Source: Neorhizobium galegae (GTDB lineage: Bacteria > Pseudomonadota > Alphaproteobacteria > Rhizobiales > Rhizobiaceae). From it: a stretch of 64,000 nt of DNA. Shown here in pieces: positions 54,291 to 63,987 of this stretch (position 1 is its first letter; each line of letters starts with the position of its first letter). The notes under the pieces are model-generated. The model made no database searches and had not been told where the DNA came from. It saw only the letters and a list, made by a program, of their open reading frames with translations. The stretch is from contig NZ_JAGIPH010000001.1 of NCBI RefSeq assembly GCF_017877135.1, positions 1,426,001-1,490,000 on the forward strand, written 5' to 3'. The position numbers and the translations under genes are program-made.

Positions 54291-55852
54291 CACTTGGCTC
54301 CCGGAGTATTGAAATTGGCGCGGTAGACATCTTTTTCATGGCTGGCGCGGTCTTCGGCGATGAAGCTGAAGCCTTCGCGGGCATCGCCCACGGCTCCCTT
54401 CGGCAGCGTCACGAAGACCTTCAGCGTGGTCGCCTTGTCCGGCTCCACCGGAATGGCAAAGACGCGGTCGGAGGTGTCGGTGAGCGTCGGGATCTTCATC
54501 TCGGCACCGGCAAGCCCCATCATTGACAACAGCACCGTGCGCCGTTCGGGGATCATGTTGAGAAGCCGGATCGTATAGCCGTTGCGGATGGATCCGTCCG
54601 ATTCCAGCACATATTGCGGATTGCGGTCATGCAGCACATTGATCTCCAGCCGGTCGCGGCTGAGGAGAGCAATGATGAGGCCGATCCCGACGGCGGTCCA
54701 GACGCCCATGTAAAGCAGCGTGCGCGGCCGCAGGATGATGCGCCAGTTGAAATGGCGCACGCGGTCGCTGAACATGCCGTCGGGTTTGCGCACCCGGGCG
54801 GGCTGGATGGCGGTCTGCCCATTGTCTGTCGCAAGCGCCATGTTCGACTGGTACTCGTTGAGCGTCGCATAGCCGATCAGGCCGCGCGGGCGCTCCAGCT
54901 TGTCCATGACGCTGTCGCAGGCGTCGATGCAGAGCGCACAGGTGATGCATTCCATCTGCTGGCCGTCGCGAATGTCGATGCCCATGGGACAGACCGCGAC
55001 GCAGGCATTGCAATCGACGCAATCGCCGACGGCTTCATTGGCGGCCGCCACTTTTTTCTGGTGCTTGCCGCGCGGTTCGCCCCGCCAGTCATTATAGGTG
55101 ACGACCAGCGAATTGTCGTCCAGCATGGCGCCCTGGATGCGCGGCCAGGGGCACATGTAGATGCACACCTGCTCGCGCATCAGCCCGCCCAGCACATAGG
55201 TGGTGGCGGTGAGAAAGGCGACGGTCGAATAGGCAACGAAAGCCGCCTGGCCCGTCAGGAAATCGAAGGCAAGGGAGGGCGCATCGGCAAAGTAGAAGAT
55301 CCAGGCGCCGCCGGTTGCCACCGCGATCATCAGCCAGATCGCATGCTTTGTCACCCGCTTGACGATCTTGTCGGCTGTCCAGGGACCGGCATCGAGCTTC
55401 ATGCGAGCATTGCGGTCGCCCTCGATGAAGCGCTCGACCACCAGGAACAGATCGACCCAGACGGTCTGTGGACAGGTATAGCCGCACCAGGCCCGCCCCA
55501 CGGCGGAGGTGACGAGAAACAGGCCGAAGCCCGCCATGACCAGAAGGCCTGCGACGAAGAAGAATTCCTGCGGCCAGATCTCGATGAAGAAGACATAGAA
55601 GCGCCGGTTGGCGAGATCCACCAGCACCGCCTGGTCAGGCGCAAACGGGCCACGGTCAAAGCGGATCCAGGGCGTCAGATAGTAGATGCCGAGCGTGATC
55701 AGCATGACCAGCCATTTGAACCGGCGAAAACGCCCCTCCGCCCGCTTGGGAAAAATTTTCTTGCGCGCGGCATAGAGCGGCTCGTTGGGTACCGACGGCG
55801 GCTTTCCGCCGCTCTGTTCGGCCTTCGGGTCTTTGGCGGTATAAAGGTTCAT
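54290..55852 (-). CDS. fixG: cytochrome c oxidase accessory protein FixG/CcoG
   Basis: 520 residues from ATG 55852 (MNLYTAKDPKAEQ); an upstream ATG at 55873 adds seven residues and neither has a clear ribosome binding site. An iron-sulfur membrane protein: several membrane helices with WCGYTCPQTVW and CIYMCPWPRIQGA, then two 4Fe-4S motifs CVDCNACVAVCP and CITCALCIDACD, then a C-terminal immunoglobulin-like domain. CcoG is thought to reduce Cu2+ during cbb3 assembly. It is the first gene of fixGHIS, downstream of its own FixK/FNR box at 55909. Confidence 0.95.
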   Translation of the reverse strand: MNLYTAKDPKAEQSGGKPPSVPNEPLYAARKKIFPKRAEGRFRRFKWLVMLITLGIYYLTPWIRFDRGPFAPDQAVLVDLANRRFYVFFIEIWPQEFFFVAGLLVMAGFGLFLVTSAVGRAWCGYTCPQTVWVDLFLVVERFIEGDRNARMKLDAGPWTADKIVKRVTKHAIWLMIAVATGGAWIFYFADAPSLAFDFLTGQAAFVAYSTVAFLTATTYVLGGLMREQVCIYMCPWPRIQGAMLDDNSLVVTYNDWRGEPRGKHQKKVAAANEAVGDCVDCNACVAVCPMGIDIRDGQQMECITCALCIDACDSVMDKLERPRGLIGYATLNEYQSNMALATDNGQTAIQPARVRKPDGMFSDRVRHFNWRIILRPRTLLYMGVWTAVGIGLIIALLSRDRLEINVLHDRNPQYVLESDGSIRNGYTIRLLNMIPERRTVLLSMMGLAGAEMKIPTLTDTSDRVFAIPVEPDKATTLKVFVTLPKGAVGDAREGFSFIAEDRASHEKDVYRANFNTPGAK

Positions 55853-55908
55853 GGGGGCTGATCCACTTCTCATCGGCGCCGTTTTCCCATCGATCCGCCC
55901 GGCGATCC

Positions 55909-55922
55909 TTGACTTGGGTCAA
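55909..55922 (-). promoter_or_regulatory. FixK/FNR box upstream of fixGHIS
   Basis: TTGA-CTTGGG-TCAA is a match to the anaerobox TTGAT-N4-ATCAA core (TTGA-N6-TCAA). It lies 57 bases before the fixG start and downstream of the fixNOQP terminator, so fixGHIS has its own oxygen-responsive promoter. Confidence 0.78.
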
Positions 55923-55970
55923 GTTCCAGATGGGCGCGCGCCGATGTCGCAGCGTCTGGCTCCCGAAACG

Positions 55971-55997
55971 AAAAAGGCCGCGCCCGAAGAGCGCGGC
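55971..55997 (-). terminator. terminator after fixNOQP
   Basis: On the minus strand GCCGCGC (55997-55991) pairs with GCGCGGC (55983-55977) across a short loop, followed by CTTTTTCG (T-run 55975-55971). It lies just after the fixP stop. Confidence 0.78.
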
Positions 55998-56028
55998 TTC
56001 AAAGGTACTGCAGAAGGGGGCGGCGAAA

Positions 56029-56892
56029 TTATTCGCCGCCGCCCAGCGCATGGATGTAGACGGCCAGTTCCTTGACGGTGGTATCGCCGAGGCGGGTCTG
56101 CCAGGCCGGCATCACACCGTGCTTGGGCTGGCGCACCTGGCCGGCGATCTGCTCCTCGCCCTTCACCTTCAGCCAGATGGCATCGGCAAGGTTCGGCGCA
56201 CCGAACTCGCGGTTGCCCTTGGCGTCTTCGCCATGGCAGGAGGCACAGTTGTCGGCAAACAGCGCCTTGCCTGGTTCCACCATTGCCGGATCATGCGGCG
56301 TTCCGGTGAGGCTGACGACATAGGCGGCGACCTGGCGGATTTCGATCGGCTTCAGGATATCGGCAAAGGCCGGCATTTCGGACACGCGGGTTTCCGCATC
56401 GTCCGCATAGCGAATGCCATGGGCGATGGTCTGGTGGATGTCCTCGATCTTGCCGCCCCACAGCCAGTCGTCGTCGTTGAGGTTCGGATAACCGGCACCG
56501 CCGGTCGCGCCCGAGCCGTGGCACTGCACGCAATTGACCTTGAAGGCGGCAGCGCCGGCCGCCGTTGCAAACTGGGCCATCTGCGGATCGGCGAGGATTT
56601 CCGGCAGCGACGAGGTCGAGATCTTCTCGACGATCGCCCCTTGCGCGGTCTTGGCGCCCGCCAGTTCGGCCGACAGCTCGGCGCGGCTGGAATAGCCAAG
56701 CACGCCCCGGGTCGCGCCCGTCAAAAGCGGCACGGCCGGATAGACCACCATATAGCCGATCGCCCAGGCGATACAGGCATAGAAGGTCCACAGCCACCAG
56801 CGCGGCAGCGGGTTGTTCAGTTCGCGGATGCCGTCCCACTCATGGCCGGTGGTTTCGACGCCGCTGATGTCATCAATATGTTTGTCCGCCAT
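56029..56892 (-). CDS. fixP: cbb3-type cytochrome c oxidase subunit III (FixP/CcoP)
   Basis: The 287-residue membrane-anchored dihaem cytochrome c passes electrons into the cbb3 oxidase. ATG 56892 has GGAGG seven bases upstream. One transmembrane anchor (WWLWTFYACIAWAIGYMVVYP), then two class I haem c motifs: CVQCHGSG and CASCHGED, with distal methionines (VSEMPAFADI, MPAWQTRL). It lies two bases after fixQ and is the last gene before the terminator. Confidence 0.97.
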   Translation of the reverse strand: MADKHIDDISGVETTGHEWDGIRELNNPLPRWWLWTFYACIAWAIGYMVVYPAVPLLTGATRGVLGYSSRAELSAELAGAKTAQGAIVEKISTSSLPEILADPQMAQFATAAGAAAFKVNCVQCHGSGATGGAGYPNLNDDDWLWGGKIEDIHQTIAHGIRYADDAETRVSEMPAFADILKPIEIRQVAAYVVSLTGTPHDPAMVEPGKALFADNCASCHGEDAKGNREFGAPNLADAIWLKVKGEEQIAGQVRQPKHGVMPAWQTRLGDTTVKELAVYIHALGGGE

Positions 56893-56894
56893 GA

Positions 56895-57047
56895 TCAATC
56901 CTCCTTCAGAGGGATTTTTGCCGCTTCATCGGCGAGGCTCTTGGCGCCGGGACGAAGGGTCAGGAACACGGCGCCGAGGAAGAACAGGGTCATGGCGAGC
57001 AGACCCCAGCTATCGGCGAAGTGGCGCATTGCGGTATAGACTTCCAT
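56895..57047 (-). CDS. fixQ: cbb3 oxidase subunit CcoQ/FixQ
   Basis: A 50-residue peptide starting MEVYTAMRHFADSWGLL, with one transmembrane helix (LLAMTLFFLGAVFLTL) and a charged end (KIPLKED). It stabilises the cbb3 complex. ATG 57047 follows GGAGATGGGAAA; the stop lies two bases before the fixP start. Its position between fixO and fixP is the standard one. Confidence 0.92.
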   Translation of the reverse strand: MEVYTAMRHFADSWGLLAMTLFFLGAVFLTLRPGAKSLADEAAKIPLKED

Positions 57048-57059
57048 TTTCCCATCTCC

Positions 57060-57791
57060 TCAGCGGTAACCGGTGGCGTCGTCATAGGTGGAGAAATCGA
57101 CCAGCGTGCCGAGCATCTGGAGATAGGCAACGAGTGCGTCCATCTCGGTGAGCTTGGTCGGATCGCCGTCGAAATCGCCGACCTTGGCCTTCGGATAGCG
57201 TGACAGAAGACCGGCCGTATCGGCGTTCGGATCGGCCTGGGCGGCAAGGTCCGCCTTGGCATTATCGAGCATGTCATCCGTATAGGGCACACCGACGGTA
57301 CGGTTGGCCTTCAGCTCCATGGTGACATCGGTGATCTTGAGCGGCGTTTCCTTGAGGAAGGCATAGCTCGGCATCACCGATTCCGGCACCACGTCGCGGG
57401 GACGCGTGAGATGCTGCACGTGCCACTGGTTGGAATAGCGGTCGCCGACGCGGGCCAGATCCGGCCCGGTGCGCTTGGAGCCCCACTGGAACGGATGGTC
57501 ATACATGGATTCCGCCGCCAGGCTGTAATGCCCGTAGCGTTCCACTTCGTCGCGGAACGGACGGATCATCTGGCTGTGGCAGACATAGCAGCCCTCGCGA
57601 ATGTAGATGTCGCGTCCGGCCAGTTCGAGCGGCGAATAGGGCCGCATACCTTCCACCTTCTCGATGGTGTTTTCGAGATAGAAGAGCGGCGCGATTTCCA
57701 CGATGCCGCCGATGGACACGACCAGCAGGGACCCCACCAGGAGCAGCGTGGCGTTACGCTCGATAAATTGATGTTTGTCGAGAATGGACAT
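57060..57791 (-). CDS. fixO: cbb3-type cytochrome c oxidase subunit II (FixO/CcoO)
   Basis: The 243-residue membrane-anchored monohaem cytochrome c of cbb3 oxidase. N-terminal anchor ([21 protein letters not shown]), then LEGMRPY-like [16 protein letters not shown], the haem motif [12 protein letters not shown] and the family segment [18 protein letters not shown]. It starts 12 bases after fixN and is followed by fixQ after 12 bases. Confidence 0.97.
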   Translation of the reverse strand: MSILDKHQFIERNATLLLVGSLLVVSIGGIVEIAPLFYLENTIEKVEGMRPYSPLELAGRDIYIREGCYVCHSQMIRPFRDEVERYGHYSLAAESMYDHPFQWGSKRTGPDLARVGDRYSNQWHVQHLTRPRDVVPESVMPSYAFLKETPLKITDVTMELKANRTVGVPYTDDMLDNAKADLAAQADPNADTAGLLSRYPKAKVGDFDGDPTKLTEMDALVAYLQMLGTLVDFSTYDDATGYR

Positions 57792-57803
57792 GGGTTGCGC
57801 TCC

Positions 57804-59435
57804 TTATTCGGCCGGCTGCAGGCCGGACGGTACGCCGCCCGGCAGGGTTTCGCGCCGCTCGTAACCGAGGATGGTCATGGTGATGTTGTAGGCCATGATC
57901 AGTGCGCCGCTGAGGTACATGATCCCGCCCACGGACCGCAGCACGTAATAGGGGAACATGGCGGCAACGGCTTCGGCGAACGAATAGACGAGGAAGCCCT
58001 GGTCATCGTACTCGCGCCACATCAGGCCCTGCTGGACGCCGGCCACCCACATGACGGCGGCGTAGACGACGATGCCGAGGGTGGCGAGCCAGAAGTGCCA
58101 GTTGACCATGGCAAGGCTGTAGAGGCGGTTGCGGTGCCACAGTTTCGGAACAAGGAAGTAGACCGCACCGAAAGAGATCATACCTACCCAGCCGAGCGCG
58201 CCCGAATGCACGTGACCAATGGTCCATTCCGTGTAGTGGCTGAGCGAATTGACCGCCTTGATCGACATCATCGGGCCTTCGAAGGTCGACATGCCGTAGA
58301 AGGCAATGGCAATCACCATCATGCGGATGATCGGATCGGTGCGGATCTTGTCCCAGGCGCCGGACAGCGTCATCAGGCCGTTGATCATGCCGCCCCAGGA
58401 GGGCATCCACAGCATGATGGAAAACACCATGCCAAGCGTCTGCGCCCAGTCGGGCAGCGCGGTATAATGCAGGTGGTGGGGGCCGGCCCAGATATACATG
58501 AAGATCAGCGCCCAGAAGTGGATGATCGACAGCCGGTAGGAATAGACCGGGCGACCGGCCTGCTTGGGCACGAAATAATACATCATGCCGAGGAAGCCCG
58601 CCGTCAGGAAGAAGCCGACGGCGTTATGGCCGTACCACCACTGCGTCAGCGCATCCTGCACGCCGGAGAAGACCGAATAGCTCTTCACGCCGAGGAAGGA
58701 GACGGGAACCGCCAGGTTGTTGACGATATGCAGCATGGCAATCGTCACGATGAAGGCGAGATAGAACCAGTTGGCCACATAGATATGCGGCTCCTTGCGC
58801 ATCAGGATCGTGCCGAGGAAGGCGACGAGATAGGCGACCCATACGACGGTCAGCCAGATGTCGACATACCATTCCGGCTCGGCATATTCGCGGCCCTGCG
58901 TGATGCCGAGCAGATAGCCGGTGGCGGCCATGACGATGAACAGCTGGTAGCCCCAGAACACGAACCAGCCGAGCCCGTCACCGCCGAACAGCCGCACCCG
59001 CGAGGTGCGCTGCACGACATAGAGCGACGTACAGATCAGCGCATTGCCGCCGAAGGCAAAGATGACGGCCGAGGTGTGCAGCGGCCGCAGCCGGCCGAAA
59101 TTGAACCAGGGGCCGAAGTTGAGATCCGGAAAGGCCAGCTGCAGCGCCACGACGACGCCGACGAGGAAGCCGACAACGCCCCAGAAGACGGTGGCGATGG
59201 TGCCATACTTGACCACCTCGTCGAAATAGACCGGCGCATCGCCGGACCTTGCCGGTGCGGGCACGGCAGCCGGGGCAAAGCGCACCCGGCGCAGAAGTAC
59301 CACCGTGAAGATGGCAAGGGTAAAGAAAAGCACCCACATATGGGCTGAAAACAGATCATCGTGGGCAAAACCTGCACCGAGCAGCGCCAGGAAGGCGCCC
59401 ACGGTCAGCGCCACGATCGGTACGCTATTGTTCAT
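57804..59435 (-). CDS. fixN: cbb3-type cytochrome c oxidase subunit I (FixN/CcoN)
   Basis: The 543-residue haem-copper oxidase core carries haem b, haem b3 and CuB and reduces O2 with high affinity. ATG 59435 is chosen because GGGGG lies nine bases upstream; the ATG at 59444 is immediately next to that G-run and would add MFK. Twelve membrane helices, with conserved histidines in segments such as [14 protein letters not shown] (read [15 protein letters not shown]), [13 protein letters not shown] and [16 protein letters not shown]. First gene of fixNOQP; a perfect anaerobox is 103 bases upstream. Confidence 0.97.
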   Translation of the reverse strand: MNNSVPIVALTVGAFLALLGAGFAHDDLFSAHMWVLFFTLAIFTVVLLRRVRFAPAAVPAPARSGDAPVYFDEVVKYGTIATVFWGVVGFLVGVVVALQLAFPDLNFGPWFNFGRLRPLHTSAVIFAFGGNALICTSLYVVQRTSRVRLFGGDGLGWFVFWGYQLFIVMAATGYLLGITQGREYAEPEWYVDIWLTVVWVAYLVAFLGTILMRKEPHIYVANWFYLAFIVTIAMLHIVNNLAVPVSFLGVKSYSVFSGVQDALTQWWYGHNAVGFFLTAGFLGMMYYFVPKQAGRPVYSYRLSIIHFWALIFMYIWAGPHHLHYTALPDWAQTLGMVFSIMLWMPSWGGMINGLMTLSGAWDKIRTDPIIRMMVIAIAFYGMSTFEGPMMSIKAVNSLSHYTEWTIGHVHSGALGWVGMISFGAVYFLVPKLWHRNRLYSLAMVNWHFWLATLGIVVYAAVMWVAGVQQGLMWREYDDQGFLVYSFAEAVAAMFPYYVLRSVGGIMYLSGALIMAYNITMTILGYERRETLPGGVPSGLQPAE

Positions 59436-59537
59436 CTTGAACATCCCCCAGAGGCGAACAATGGAAGAGGGGTGTCATCGATGTGCCGACAAACCCCGCC
59501 TGATGGGGAGAGTTCTCATTTTCGTGAAGACAAGACC

Positions 59538-59551
59538 TTGATCTGAATCAA
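59538..59551 (-). promoter_or_regulatory. FixK/FNR box upstream of fixNOQP
   Basis: TTGATCTGAATCAA is a perfect TTGAT-N4-ATCAA anaerobox 103 bases before the fixN start, as expected for induction by FixK or FnrN under microaerobic conditions. It is palindromic and lies also 175 bases before the divergent response-regulator gene. Confidence 0.9.
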
Positions 59552-59725
59552 CAAACGCTGTGGCAGGACCGCGCATGGCACACCGCCCATTCCTCCGTCC
59601 CTTGCAACGCCTTGCGCCTTGCCCCGCCCGCACCGCCATTGCGAAGACGTCCACTCGCACATTGGATAAATTCTGCCACAATGGCGTGGGCAAAGATTGC
59701 CAAACCACCTCCCGGAGATGAGCCC

Positions 59726-60388
59726 TTGCGCCTCCTGCTTGTCGAAGACGACCGCATTCTCGGATCGTCGCTGAAAAAGGCGTTCGAGAAGCATGCCTAT
59801 GGCGTCGACTGGTTCCGCGACGCCGAAACCGCGCTCGAGGCGCTGCGCGACAGCACCTATGGCTCCGTCATTCTCGACGTCAACCTGCCGAAGGCGAGCG
59901 GCTTCGACGTGGTGCGTGCCCTGCGCACCCGCGGCGACGACGTGCCGATCCTGATGCTGACGGCGCTCGACAGCGTGCGCGACCGGGTGACGGGACTGGA
60001 CGAAGGAGCCGACGATTACCTGATCAAGCCTTTCGATCTCGATGAACTGCTGGCGCGCCTGCGCGCGCTTATCCGCCGCCGTCAGGGCCGCAGCGAAACG
60101 GTGATCCGCTGCGGCGAGGTGGAGCTTGATCCCTCCGCCATGGTGGCGCGCTGCCGCGGCGTGCCGCTTCACATGGCGGCCAAGGAGTTTCACCTGCTGC
60201 GCCTCCTGATGGAACGGGCCGGGCGCTACGTGACCAAAAGCGATATCGAATACGCGCTCTACGACACGGATGTCTCCGTCGAAAGCAACACGATCGAGGT
60301 GACCATCTATACGCTGCGCAAGAAGCTGGGTCCCGATTTCATCCGCTCGATCCGCGGTGTCGGCTACATGGTCGAGCGCCAACCGTGA
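59726..60388 (+). CDS. OmpR/PhoB family response regulator
   Basis: A 220-residue two-domain regulator starting at TTG 59726, chosen because GGAG lies eight bases upstream and the protein then begins MRLLLVEDD; ATGs at 59612 and 59681 lack a ribosome binding site. Receiver: D8/D9, phospho-acceptor D51 (VILDVNLPKASG), T79, K101. The C-terminal winged helix has AAKEFHLLRLLMERAGRYVTKSDIEY and SNTIEVTIYTLRKKLG. It overlaps the sensor kinase gene by four bases. Most like the TctD/QseB group. The target genes are unknown; the divergent fixN promoter has its own FixK box. Confidence 0.93.
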   Translation: MRLLLVEDDRILGSSLKKAFEKHAYGVDWFRDAETALEALRDSTYGSVILDVNLPKASGFDVVRALRTRGDDVPILMLTALDSVRDRVTGLDEGADDYLIKPFDLDELLARLRALIRRRQGRSETVIRCGEVELDPSAMVARCRGVPLHMAAKEFHLLRLLMERAGRYVTKSDIEYALYDTDVSVESNTIEVTIYTLRKKLGPDFIRSIRGVGYMVERQP

Positions 60389-61755
60389 CGCTCAGCCAAC
60401 GCCTGTTCTTCCGCATCCTGCCGACGCTGATGGTGACCATCGCCGTCATAGGGTTCCTCGCCTATCGCAGCGCCACCCGCGAGATCGACAACATCTACGA
60501 TGCCCAGCTGATCAACGATGCCAATGTGCTGTGGTCGGTGATGAAACGTCCTCTCCTGCGCGAGCGCCGCAGCAGACCGACGGTGCAGGTGCCGGATATC
60601 GACTTCAACATGGACAATCAGCTGGCGCTGAACCAGGATGCCGACGATTACGCCGACGCCCATTCCTTCCGCGCCTGGAAGGACGATGCACTGGCGATTG
60701 CCAGCAGCAATGCCTTTCCGGCCAAGGTGCAGCGGATGAAGGCCGGCTTTTCCGATGTCACCTACCAGGGTGAGCTCTGGCGGGTCTATTCGCTGCCCAT
60801 TCCCGATACGACCATCACCATGGAAGTGGCCGAAAACATCGACCTGCGCGAGGGGCTTGTCGAAAACATCGTTTTGAACCTGGCCTTTCCGCTGCTGGTG
60901 CTGGTGCCGGTCATCGCCATCATCATCTGGCTTGCCATCTATAACGGCATTGCCAGGATCCGGGAGCTGGTGTCGGAGATCCGCGCCCGCACCCCCGACG
61001 ACCTGTCGATGATCGAGACGCGCGATCTTCCGCGCGACCTTGCCCCGGTTGTCCATTCCCTGAACAACCTCTTGCGCAAGCTTGGCCAGTCGCTGACGAT
61101 GGAGCGCCGATTTTCCGACCTTGCCGCCCATCAGCTGCGCACACCGCAGGCCGGCATCAAGCTTCTGCTGCAGATGTTTGCGCGGGCCGACACCGAAGAA
61201 GAGCGCACGGCGCTTCTGAAGGATCTCGTCATCAGTAACGAGAGGGCCATGCACATGACCGAGCAGCTGCTGCGGCTTGCCCGCGTCGGCCATCAGGCGG
61301 TGCGGCTCGAACCCCTTCCGCTTCATGACGTGGCGGCCGCAGCCATTGCCGATTTTGGCGTGATCATCAACAATCGCAATCTCGATGTCTCGCTGAGCGG
61401 GCCGGCGGAGGCGTCGGTGCGTGGCGACCGGGCACTCCTGCGGATCATGATCGACAACCTGCTCGACAATGCGATCAAATATTCTCCGGACGGTGGCCGC
61501 ATCGCGCTTTCGCTGGAGAGACGCGAAGGGGGCTGGCGGCTTTCCCTCATGGACAGCGGCCCCGGCATTGCCCCGGACCAGCGCCAGGCCGCCTTCCAGC
61601 GCTTCAACCGGCTCGGCGAAAGTGCCGCAGAAGGGGCCGGCCTGGGCCTTGCGATCGTGGCCGACATCGCCCAGCGGCTGGAGATCGCCATTGCGCTTTC
61701 GGCGGCCGACTGGGGGCCAGGCCTGCGCATCGATCTCGATATCCCCGCGGCCTGA
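60385..61755 (+). CDS. TctE/QseC-like sensor histidine kinase
   Basis: A 456-residue membrane kinase starting at GTG 60385 within the regulator stop. TM1 about residues 9-27, a periplasmic region to about 168 (with TITMEVAENIDLREG just before TM2), TM2 about 170-190, HisKA domain with phospho-accepting H249 in DLAAHQLRTPQAG, then HATPase motifs IDNLLDNAIKYS, DSGPGI and GAGLGLAIV. The signal is unknown; the family includes tricarboxylate and metal sensors. It is followed after 125 bases by a phosphatase/aminotransferase pair that may be its regulon. Confidence 0.92.
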   Translation: MTLSQRLFFRILPTLMVTIAVIGFLAYRSATREIDNIYDAQLINDANVLWSVMKRPLLRERRSRPTVQVPDIDFNMDNQLALNQDADDYADAHSFRAWKDDALAIASSNAFPAKVQRMKAGFSDVTYQGELWRVYSLPIPDTTITMEVAENIDLREGLVENIVLNLAFPLLVLVPVIAIIIWLAIYNGIARIRELVSEIRARTPDDLSMIETRDLPRDLAPVVHSLNNLLRKLGQSLTMERRFSDLAAHQLRTPQAGIKLLLQMFARADTEEERTALLKDLVISNERAMHMTEQLLRLARVGHQAVRLEPLPLHDVAAAAIADFGVIINNRNLDVSLSGPAEASVRGDRALLRIMIDNLLDNAIKYSPDGGRIALSLERREGGWRLSLMDSGPGIAPDQRQAAFQRFNRLGESAAEGAGLGLAIVADIAQRLEIAIALSAADWGPGLRIDLDIPAA

Positions 61756-61880
61756 GCGGCCCCCGGGAGGCCGAATCCGCTGCCCTATCCTGTCCTGACG
61801 AATTCAGTTTCGCTTCATCTTCGTCTCATCCTGCTTTCAGCAGCCCGCGCTAGACCCTTCATCGACAGAAGGAGAATGCG

Positions 61881-62558
61881 ATGCAGGTGTTTTGCGATTT
61901 CGACGGGACCATTTCCAAAAAGGATGTGACCGATCTCGTGCTGCAGCAGTTTGCGCTGCCCGAATGGCACGCCATCGAGGATCAATGGACCGCCGGCAGG
62001 ATTACCTCCGCCCAGTGCATGGAGCGCCAGGTCCGGCTCATCCGCGCCGAGCGCGACACGATCGACGCCTTTCTCGATACGGTCGAGATCGATGAAGGCT
62101 TCGTTGCCTTCCGCGATTTCTGCCGTGCCCATGGCCTGCCGCTCACCATTGTCAGCGACGGGGTTGCGTATTTCATCCGCCGGGTCCTGTCGCGCCACGG
62201 CATGCCCGACATTCCCGTCATCGCCAACCGTCTCGTCGCCTCGGCGGCATCCGGCGGTCTTGATCTCGCCTTTCCCTTCATGCGGGCAGATTGCGCCGCA
62301 GGCTCGGGCGTCTGCAAATGCGCGGTCGTCTCCCCCTCGCCCCACAGCATCTATGTCGGCGACGGGCGCAGCGATTTCTGCGTGTCCCGCATGGCGACGG
62401 CTGTCTTTGCCAAGGCGAAGCTCGCCGATTACTGCGCAAGCCAGCGCATCGCCTTCATTCCCTACGACGGATTTGCCGATGTTCAGGCCTCCGTCGCCGC
62501 CATGCTTTCCACCCCCTCCAGGCAGCCGTTTGCGCGGCCCCTGGCAAAATCTGCGTGA
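61881..62558 (+). CDS. MtnX-like HAD-IB family phosphatase
   Basis: The 225-residue HAD hydrolase starts MQVFCDFDGTISKKD, with nucleophile D6 and acid/base D8. The later motifs TIVSDG (Thr/Ser), a lysine region and GDGRSDFC (Mg-binding acids) complete the active site. It resembles phosphoserine-phosphatase/MtnX-type enzymes; the substrate is unknown. GGAGAATGCG precedes ATG 61881. It lies 12 bases before an aminotransferase gene, so both probably act on the same phospho-amino or phospho-keto compound. Confidence 0.85.
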   Translation: MQVFCDFDGTISKKDVTDLVLQQFALPEWHAIEDQWTAGRITSAQCMERQVRLIRAERDTIDAFLDTVEIDEGFVAFRDFCRAHGLPLTIVSDGVAYFIRRVLSRHGMPDIPVIANRLVASAASGGLDLAFPFMRADCAAGSGVCKCAVVSPSPHSIYVGDGRSDFCVSRMATAVFAKAKLADYCASQRIAFIPYDGFADVQASVAAMLSTPSRQPFARPLAKSA

Positions 62559-62570
62559 GAAGAGGTTTCC

Positions 62571-63983
62571 ATGCGCTCCAACCTTAAACTGGCCAAACCG
62601 GCAGTGCCCGCCCTCAGCGAAGACGAATTGCGTCATCTCGAGGAGACCTATTGCTCCCATGGCGATACCGTCCATTACACGGACAAGCCGAAATTCTTCA
62701 GCGGCTGCGAAGGCTCCTTCGTCTATGATGCAACCGAGACGCCGTTCCTTGATCTGCAGATGTGGTACTCGGCGGTCAATTTCGGCTATCGCAACGAGCG
62801 CCTGAATGCGGCCGCCCACCGCCAGCTGGATTGCCTGCCGCAGGTGGCGTCGCAGTATCTGCACCGCGAGAAAGTGGAGCTGGCAGCGCTCATCGCGCGC
62901 GATGCGGAAGAGAAGTTCGGCCACAAGGGCCGCGTGCATTTCAACGTCGGCGGCTCGCAGGCCATCGAAGACTCGCTGAAGCTTGTGCGCAACTATACCG
63001 GCGGCAAGAGCCTGATGTTTGCCTTCGAGGGCGGCTATCACGGCCGCACGCTGGGGGCGACCTCGATCACGTCGAGCTATCGCTATCGCCGCCGCTACGG
63101 CCATTTCGGCGAGCGCGCGCAGTTCATCGAGTTCCCCTACCACTTCCGCGGCCCCAAGGGCATGTCGAAGGAGGAATACGGCCACGCCTGCGTGCAGAAA
63201 TTCGCCCGCCTGTTCGAGAGCGAGTATAACGGCGTCTGGGATCCGAAGGCCGGCAAGTCGGAATATGCCGCCTTCTACATCGAGCCGATCCAGGGCACTG
63301 GCGGCTATGTCATTCCGCCGATGAACTTCTTCAAGGAGCTGAAGAAGGTTCTCGACGACCACGGCATTCTCCTGGTGGTGGACGAGATCCAGATGGGCGT
63401 CTACCGCACCGGAAAACTGTGGTCGATCGAGCATTTCGGCGTATCGCCGGACGTGCTGGTCTTCGGCAAGGCCATCACCAACGGCCTCAACCCGCTTTCG
63501 GGCATCTGGGCCCGGGAAGAGATGATCAACCCGACCATCTTTCCGCCCGGCTCCACCCACTCGACCTTCGCGTCGAACCCGATGGGCACGGCTGTCGCGC
63601 TCGAAACCCTCAGGATGGTGGGTGAAACGGATTTCGGCGCCGGCGTGATGGAAAAAGGTGCCCGCTTCCTCGACGGCCTGAAGGATCTGCAAAGCCGCCA
63701 CGCCATCGTCGGCGAGGTCGACGGGCTGGGGCTTGCTTTGCGCATGGAGATCTGCAAGTCCGACAGCTACACGCCGGACAAGGCCACGCTCGACTGGATG
63801 TCGGACGAGGGCATGAAGGGCGATCTTCTGGTGGATGGCCGCAAGTATGGTCTGGTGCTGGATGTCGGCGGCTACCACAAGAATGTCATCACCCTTGCCC
63901 CGAACCTGATGATCTCCCATGCCGAGATCGATCTGGCGCTGGTTCTGCTCGACCAGTTGCTGACGCGCGCCGAACGGAGGTAG
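62571..63983 (+). CDS. class III (aspartate aminotransferase family) PLP aminotransferase
   Basis: 470-residue fold-type I enzyme of the omega/acetylornithine group. NVGGSQAIEDSLKLVRNYTG binds the PLP phosphate, the aspartate is in LLVVDEIQMGVYRTG, and the Schiff-base lysine is K300 in VFGKAITNGLNPLSG; HSTFASNPMGTAVALE follows. The N-terminal segment LQMWYSAVNFGYRNERLN is unlike the biosynthetic ArgD. Substrate is not inferable. It follows the HAD phosphatase by 12 bases and precedes another start codon by four bases, indicating an operon running out of the window. Confidence 0.87.
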   Translation: MRSNLKLAKPAVPALSEDELRHLEETYCSHGDTVHYTDKPKFFSGCEGSFVYDATETPFLDLQMWYSAVNFGYRNERLNAAAHRQLDCLPQVASQYLHREKVELAALIARDAEEKFGHKGRVHFNVGGSQAIEDSLKLVRNYTGGKSLMFAFEGGYHGRTLGATSITSSYRYRRRYGHFGERAQFIEFPYHFRGPKGMSKEEYGHACVQKFARLFESEYNGVWDPKAGKSEYAAFYIEPIQGTGGYVIPPMNFFKELKKVLDDHGILLVVDEIQMGVYRTGKLWSIEHFGVSPDVLVFGKAITNGLNPLSGIWAREEMINPTIFPPGSTHSTFASNPMGTAVALETLRMVGETDFGAGVMEKGARFLDGLKDLQSRHAIVGEVDGLGLALRMEICKSDSYTPDKATLDWMSDEGMKGDLLVDGRKYGLVLDVGGYHKNVITLAPNLMISHAEIDLALVLLDQLLTRAERR

Positions 63984-63987
63984 GACG

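Noticed and set aside
57411..59348. 645-codon plus-strand frame opposite fixN/fixO
   Set aside because: Shadow of two certain genes; histidine- and aspartate-rich translation typical of the antisense frame.
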